Assembly (NCBI GenBank): GCA_036771375.1
Contig: DAIPHL010000028.1
Coordinates: 1-17,698 of the forward strand
Origin: DAIPHL01 sp036771375
Lineage (GTDB): Bacteria; Synergistota; Synergistia; Synergistales; Synergistaceae
Direction of reading: 5' to 3'
DNA: 17,698 nucleotides
Under the pieces are notes generated by a model. That model was not told the origin of the DNA and ran no database searches. It saw nothing but the letters and a program-made list of their open reading frames with translations. How positions within the stretch are numbered: position 1 is the first letter of the stretch; the number at the start of each line of letters is the position of its first letter. This document shows, in pieces, positions 13,916 to 17,698 of the stretch. A program made the translations under genes and the position numbers.

Positions 13916-14545
13916 GTGACGGCGGAGCTTCTATCGAAAATCGTAATCGAGACGATCAGGCGGTTGGAGACACTCTTGCGTGTTCGAGTTGGTTTCATTG
14001 TGTTTGACAGAGCGAACGAAACTTCCGTGAGAAGGGTGGCAAAGAGCGTAAACGGAAGAGCCGATCCGTTTCCCCTCGATGGACTCGAATCATGCGAGCC
14101 GTGCAACATCCTTTTTCTGGATTACCTGCCGCACGGATATTTCGCGAAGCTCTCCCTGGGGCTCTACGACGACGATTTCTCCGGTTTTCTCGGCGATATG
14201 ATTCTGCGGGGAAACAGAATCGTGGTTATGGGCGACGATCCGGCCATCGGCGCCGAGACGCCTTCAGCGTATGTGTCGCTCCTGTGCTCGTACAGGAGAA
14301 CGTTGCAATCGTACGGTTACTCGTTCCCGAACGTTCCACGGCACGAGTTGGAATCGAACCCGCCTTCGACCAGACGGGCGGATGCGTCCCCCGAGGGGAA
14401 TGTCTACAGTGGGCGAGTTCTCTGCCGGAGAGATCTCCTCGAAAATACCCGGGGAGGAATCTGTTTCATTCGGGGCAGGGTCCTGGTGACCGATCTCGCC
14501 GCGGAAGCGGCGGACGCGATGCAGATAGAAATAAGGAGACTCTGA
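13916..14545 (+). CDS. Divergent BMC-associated flavoprotein-like protein
   Basis: 209 residues from a GTG one base after the pduL stop; another GTG 12 nt earlier would overlap pduL. Residues 1-18, 'MTAELLSKIVIETIRRLE', are an amphipathic encapsulation-like helix. The middle, 'ILFLDYLPHGYFAKLSLGLYDDDFSGFLGDMILRGNRIVVMGDD', recalls the 'AKIALGIADNLxSxxLxxALLxGKPV' stretch of BMC-associated flavoproteins related to phosphopantothenoylcysteine decarboxylase. The end, 'RVLVTDLAAEAADAMQIEIRRL', recalls their 'xxVTPLARDxAxExGIEIxR' C-terminus. The match is by pattern only and quite degenerate; flavin binding is not demonstrated. Known BMC flavoproteins are proposed to handle redox cofactors or ligands. 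Last gene of the operon. Confidence 0.6.
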   Translation: MTAELLSKIVIETIRRLETLLRVRVGFIVFDRANETSVRRVAKSVNGRADPFPLDGLESCEPCNILFLDYLPHGYFAKLSLGLYDDDFSGFLGDMILRGNRIVVMGDDPAIGAETPSAYVSLLCSYRRTLQSYGYSFPNVPRHELESNPPSTRRADASPEGNVYSGRVLCRRDLLENTRGGICFIRGRVLVTDLAAEAADAMQIEIRRL

Positions 14546-14825
14546 GAGGGCGCGACGGAAGCGAAAGGAACGGAGAGATAAATCGCATAGGCGGAAGGTT
14601 TAGAAGATCGCCGTAACAAGACAGATGACGGAAACGGTATTGATTCGTGCCGGCGGACACGAACGGCGAGGCAACAAGCTTAAGACGCGCTGCGTTCGTG
14701 CCGCGTGAGCCGCCTTTTCTACCGCCCTGGAAGTGTTACGAAGCGCGGCTTCGAGAATGTTTTGGTTGTCCTTTTCATTCAATCTCATCGCTTCACTTCT
14801 CTTCTCACACCTCCATTCAATTGAC

Positions 14826-14870
14826 GACCCCCCGATCCGCCACGCGCTGTCGGATGGGGGGTCACTTTTT
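14826..14870 (+). terminator. Intrinsic terminator of the microcompartment operon
   Basis: GACCCCCCGATCC (14826-14838) pairs with GGATGGGGGGTC (14852-14863) around a 13-nt loop with one bulged base, followed by CAC-free T5 (14866-14870) two bases later. It is the first convincing terminator after the flavoprotein-like gene, about 280 nt downstream. I see no credible gene in 14546-14825; the short frames there lack ribosome-binding sites. Confidence 0.75.
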
Positions 14871-15275
14871 GGGTGCTTCGGGTTGCGTTTTCTCGGAAGG
14901 AGGTCGGCGCCGAACCGAACTTTATATCGTCTGTGGGGTTGTTTTTCCGTTTCCGCTCGATCCGGCGCATGTCGCTCGCTTTCTCGAGTTCGCCCCGGCC
15001 GCATTCACCGATCGCGAACTCTATCTATTGGTTCCAGCGTCCGTTTCATCGTCGGTGGGGTCTTTCCCGTGGGAGTGCCTCCCGATGGATCTTCCGCCTC
15101 GACTTCCCGGTCGCGTTGTCTTTACGCTCCGTATGGTACAGGAGGAGCGCATTTGGTACATCGTGCATGGCGACAACTTTCGTATTGTACATATGTACAA
15201 TGTTGGCGGAACAGGAGAGCAAAGGAATGTCGCCGCGCAAGTCACGGGGGGATTTGTAAACCGTATCGCGAGGAA
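14871..15275. other. Unassigned stretch between two terminators, with a weak coding-like signal
   Basis: No gene can be named. One plus-strand frame from about 14905 to 15260 gives a hydrophobic, fairly protein-like translation ('LDPAHVARFLEFAPAAFTD', 'ERIWYIVHGDNFRIVHMYN'). An AAGGAGGT ribosome-binding sequence stands at 14897-14904. However, no start codon lies at a proper distance from it, and the frame continues through the following hairpin. It could be a decayed gene or chance in GC-rich DNA. Confidence 0.25.
15184..15201. promoter_or_regulatory. 18-bp perfect palindrome, operator-like
   Basis: ATTGTACATATGTACAAT is identical to its own reverse complement. Such perfect, AT-centred dyads are typical of sites for dimeric repressors. 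It lies about 310 nt upstream of the nicotinamidase-like gene, and no regulator gene is adjacent. I cannot match it to a known factor with confidence. Confidence 0.5.
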
Positions 15276-15313
15276 GGGCCGGACTCGACCCTCCGCTCCC
15301 GGCCCGGGTTTTT
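15276..15313 (+). terminator. Terminator-like hairpin
   Basis: GGGCCGG (15276-15282) and CCGGCCC (15299-15305) form a 7-bp GC stem with a 16-nt loop, followed by GGG and five T. It would end a plus-strand transcript arising between the operon terminator and the nicotinamidase-like gene. This implies either a backup terminator or an unidentified short transcript. Confidence 0.5.
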
Positions 15314-15364
15314 GCACATCCCGAAAGGGAAAATACGAAAATAGGGGAGAAGCCGCCGGGACTC

Positions 15365-15373
15365 TGCTAAAAT
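15365..15373 (+). promoter_or_regulatory. Possible extended -10 promoter for the hydrolase-mnmE genes
   Basis: TGCTAAAAT fits an extended -10 element (TGnTAnAAT-like). There is no recognisable -35 box at the normal distance. It sits after the preceding terminator and about 120 nt before the hydrolase start, which is a sensible place for a promoter. Confidence 0.35.
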
Positions 15374-15494
15374 GAGAATCGTCGAGTTTTGAAAACGGGC
15401 GAGGGACAGCTTGTCTCTTTGTCCGAAGAGAACGTACACCTTGTTTTCGGGGCGGTACGATACGACGTGCAAAGAGAAGGCGAGGGACATCGAC

Positions 15495-16292
15495 ATGACG
15501 GAATCGAACGGACATGCGCTCGTGATCGTGGATCCGCAGAACGACTTCTGCGATCCGAAGGGAAGTCTTTTTGTGGACGGGGCTGTGGATGACGTGAGGC
15601 GTCTTGCCTTTCACCTGACGGAGGGCGTCCGCGATTACACCGACGTCTTCGTCTCCCTGGACTGCCATGACGCCGTCGCGATCTTTCACCCCCGCTTTTG
15701 GGTGGATGGCGCCCGGCGCCATCCGGCGCCGTTTACGAAAATCACCCCGGAGGACGTTCGGGCCGGCGTCTGGCGCTCTTCTTCGATGGAGAACGCAAAA
15801 TACGCGTCGAAAGCGATGCAGCTCCTCCGGTCCAGGGCGGAGAAAGACGAAGCTTTCCTGATGGTCTGGCCTGAACACTGCATCGTCTCGACCTGGGGAC
15901 AGATGATCACGGAGCCGTTGCGGCGCGCTCTCGATGTGTGGAGAAATCGGACGGCTCGTCCCGTCCGTTACGTCTTCAAGGGGGAGAACCCCTATACCGA
16001 CCAGTTCTCGATCTTCGAGGGAGTGGACGAGTCGTGGCCGGATACGGCGTTCAACGAGCCGCTCTTCGAACACTTGGCGTCCCGTAAATCCGTGACCTTC
16101 GCCGGAGAGGCGCTCAGCCACTGCGTCGAAGCTTCGATCTCCTCGTTTGTCCGAAGGCGGGGAAGTGCAGGGCAAGAGATAAAACTGCTGTCGGATTGTA
16201 GCACGCCGGTCGTCGGTTTCGAACGAAGCGCCTCGATGGAGCGTCTGGCGGCGCTCGGGGTAAAATTCGTCGCCTCCGGGGCCGCCGACTGA
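15495..16292 (+). CDS. Nicotinamidase/isochorismatase-family cysteine hydrolase
   Basis: 265 residues from the ATG with GAGGG 8 nt upstream; the open frame extends 28 codons further 5' without a better start. The fold signature 'ALVIVDPQNDFCDPKGSLFVDGA' contains catalytic D13. 'VSLDCHDAVAIFHPRFW' gives metal-site candidates D56, H58 and H65 as in nicotinamidases, 'YVFKGENP' supplies the catalytic-type lysine (K162), and 'FAGEALSHCVEASI' holds nucleophile C210. The likely reaction is hydrolysis of nicotinamide to nicotinic acid for NAD salvage, though related amidases share these features. It ends 11 nt before mnmE, so the two are probably co-transcribed. It seems unrelated to the compartment operon, from which it is separated by two terminator-like hairpins. 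Confidence 0.82.
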   Translation: MTESNGHALVIVDPQNDFCDPKGSLFVDGAVDDVRRLAFHLTEGVRDYTDVFVSLDCHDAVAIFHPRFWVDGARRHPAPFTKITPEDVRAGVWRSSSMENAKYASKAMQLLRSRAEKDEAFLMVWPEHCIVSTWGQMITEPLRRALDVWRNRTARPVRYVFKGENPYTDQFSIFEGVDESWPDTAFNEPLFEHLASRKSVTFAGEALSHCVEASISSFVRRRGSAGQEIKLLSDCSTPVVGFERSASMERLAALGVKFVASGAAD

Positions 16293-16303
16293 GAGGAGTG
16301 CAA

Positions 16304-17698
16304 ATGAACGACGTGATCGCGGCGATCGCGACCGCATGGGGGGAATCGGGGATATCGGTCATACGTCTCTCCGGCGCGGGAACCGTCGCGCTGGTCGATC
16401 CTTTTCTCCGGGGAGGACGCTTGCTTTCGGACGAGCCGCCGAGGCGCATGGTCCTTCGGAACGTCGTCGATGCATCCTCCGAGGTCGTGGACCAGGTCCT
16501 TGCCGTACGCTTCGAGCACGGGGCGAGTTACACGGGCGAGGAGTCCGTCGAGGTCCACTGTCACGGAGGTATTGCCGCCTCGCGAAGGTGTCTGGAGCTC
16601 TTTCTCTCGGCGGGGGCGCGCCTTGCGATGCCGGGTGAATTTACCAAAAGAGCCTTTCTTTGTGGACGCATCGACCTTGCACAGGCGGAGGCGGTTTCGG
16701 GGATCGTCCGGGCGAAGAGCGACGCGTCGTTGCTTTCGGCGAACCGTTCTCTCCTTGGAGGGCTTTCCGAGCGGATTCGCAACCTGATGGACGAGCTCAC
16801 CGTAATCAGAGCGGAGCTGGAGGCGCATCTCGACTATCCGGAGGAGGTGGAGCTGGGGGACGACCGGGCCCTCTTGGCGCATCTCGTCGAGACGGAGAGG
16901 GCGATTCGTGAGTTGAACGAACGCTGCCGGGTTGGCCTGATTCTTGAAAACGGGTTCAGCGCCGTGATTCTGGGGCGGCCGAACGTCGGCAAGTCGTCGC
17001 TCCTGAACGCCCTCGCCGGTGAAGAGAGGGCGATCGTGACGAACATCCCGGGGACGACCCGGGACACGGTGGACGTCTCCGTGATGCACCGGGGGCTTTT
17101 GATACGTTTCATCGACACGGCCGGAATCGGGGAGGCGGGAGATTCGATGGAGGAGCTTGGAATGGCGCGCTCCCTCGCCGCCATGGAGAACGCCGACGTT
17201 CGAGTGATCGTTCTGGATTCTTCTGCACCCTTTACGGACGAGGATCGCGCCGCATTCCTGAAACTGACCGAGGGCAGCGTGCTCGACCCGACCTCGGGGG
17301 GACGGGGCAGACCGGCCGTCGTCGTGTTGAACAAAAGCGACCTGCCCGGCGCCTTGAGCCTGCGGGCGCTCGCAAATCCGCCGGGAGAGCCGTCCCGTTC
17401 CGTTCGCGAGGAGGAGATCATTCAGCTCTCGGCCCTGACCAAAGACGGAGTCTCGTCGCTCAAGGATGCGATTTTCGAACTGGCGCTGAAGGACGCGACG
17501 ATCGACGGCAGCTACGCCGCGACCGAGCGAACGCTCGAGGTCCTCTCCGAGACCGGGCGATGCGTGGCGGAGGCGATCACGACCCTGGAGCGTTCGGTGG
17601 GGATGGACGTGACCGGTTCCCTTCTCGCGGAAGCCTCCTCGTCCCTTGCGTCGCTCCTTGGAGCCGACGCGACGGAAGAGTTGCTCGACGCGCCGACC
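16304..17698 (+). CDS. mnmE: tRNA modification GTPase MnmE (3' end beyond window)
   Basis: 465 residues are visible from an ATG preceded by GAGAGGAG; the last few residues, including the expected C-terminal FCxGK motif, lie outside. With MnmG, MnmE installs the 5-carboxymethylaminomethyl-type group on wobble uridine of certain tRNAs. Residues ~1-120 are the folate-binding N-domain ('DVIAAIATAWGESGISVIRLSG', 'YTGEESVEVHCHGG', 'PGEFTKRAF'). The embedded G-domain has the P-loop 'GRPNVGKSS' (224-232), 'GTTRDT' (250-255), 'DTAG' (271-274) and 'NKSD'. A helical domain surrounds it on both sides. It is a housekeeping gene and marks the chromosomal flank of the accessory locus. Confidence 0.95.
   Translation, partial: MNDVIAAIATAWGESGISVIRLSGAGTVALVDPFLRGGRLLSDEPPRRMVLRNVVDASSEVVDQVLAVRFEHGASYTGEESVEVHCHGGIAASRRCLELFLSAGARLAMPGEFTKRAFLCGRIDLAQAEAVSGIVRAKSDASLLSANRSLLGGLSERIRNLMDELTVIRAELEAHLDYPEEVELGDDRALLAHLVETERAIRELNERCRVGLILENGFSAVILGRPNVGKSSLLNALAGEERAIVTNIPGTTRDTVDVSVMHRGLLIRFIDTAGIGEAGDSMEELGMARSLAAMENADVRVIVLDSSAPFTDEDRAAFLKLTEGSVLDPTSGGRGRPAVVVLNKSDLPGALSLRALANPPGEPSRSVREEEIIQLSALTKDGVSSLKDAIFELALKDATIDGSYAATERTLEVLSETGRCVAEAITTLERSVGMDVTGSLLAEASSSLASLLGADATEELLDAPT

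Noticed and set aside
14335..14375. tRNA T-arm-like sequence (reverse of 'GGTTCGATTCC') near GTTGGAATCGAACCCGCC
   Set aside because: The flanking stem does not pair, no cloverleaf can be drawn around it, and it lies inside the flavoprotein-like coding frame.
15021..16337. Long minus-strand open frame (438 codons) opposite the nicotinamidase-like gene
   Set aside because: The plus strand encodes a clear cysteine hydrolase with catalytic residues; the antisense product is Arg/Pro/His-rich with no family features.
1..17698. Insertion sequences, integrase, CRISPR arrays, attachment sites
   Set aside because: No transposase or recombinase motif, no regularly spaced direct repeats, and no duplicated tRNA 3' end were seen; the tRNA-Thr gene shows no adjacent integrase.

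Overview
The window comes from a GC-rich anaerobic bacterium, with GC estimated by eye at the high 50s percent. Its centre is a compact operon for a glycyl-radical-enzyme bacterial microcompartment (GRM-type metabolosome). Glycyl radical chemistry is destroyed by oxygen, so strictly or facultatively anaerobic life is implied. No gene fixes the taxon. The style would fit Synergistota or another anaerobic fermenter, but that is only a guess.

Layout: (1) 1-1463: the 3' part of a metal-chelate-type ABC substrate-binding protein, a very strong hairpin, then the terminator and gene of a minus-strand tRNA-Thr(CGT) with its own clean sigma70-type promoter. (2) 1837-3853, minus strand: a YesM/YesN-type two-component pair. 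The kinase has a PocR ligand-binding domain and no membrane segments. The AraC-type regulator carries Asn where the phospho-acceptor Asp should be. (3) 3854-4647: a long divergent leader with a well-formed cobalamin (B12) riboswitch, a candidate antiterminator and an intrinsic terminator. (4) 4648-14545, plus strand: glycerol/1,2-propanediol dehydratase-type glycyl radical enzyme, trimeric shell protein (PduB type), hexameric shell protein (PduA type), DJ-1/PfpI protein, glycyl radical activase, CoA-acylating aldehyde dehydrogenase (PduP type), S-adenosylmethionine synthetase, a second hexameric shell protein with a long acidic tail, phosphotransacylase PduL and a divergent BMC flavoprotein-like protein. 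(5) 14546-15494: a mostly non-coding stretch with two terminator-like hairpins and an 18-bp perfect palindrome. (6) 15495-17698: a nicotinamidase/isochorismatase-family hydrolase and mnmE, which runs off the window.

How it works together (inference from families): a diol, most likely 1,2-propanediol (PocR sensor, propanediol/glycerol dehydratase active site), enters a protein shell. There the radical enzyme dehydrates it to an aldehyde. PduP-type dehydrogenase makes the acyl-CoA, and PduL makes the acyl-phosphate while recycling CoA. The activase needs SAM to install the glycyl radical, and the operon carries its own SAM synthetase. Five proteins carry encapsulation-peptide-like amphipathic helices. 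In the radical enzyme this helix lies in an internal insert of about 75 residues.

The most striking point is regulatory. A B12-sensing riboswitch stands in front of an operon whose dehydratase does not use B12. This suggests the compartment is switched on when cobalamin is scarce. The locus also appears incomplete: no pentameric vertex shell protein, alcohol dehydrogenase or acyl kinase is visible, although unrelated genes flank it on both sides.
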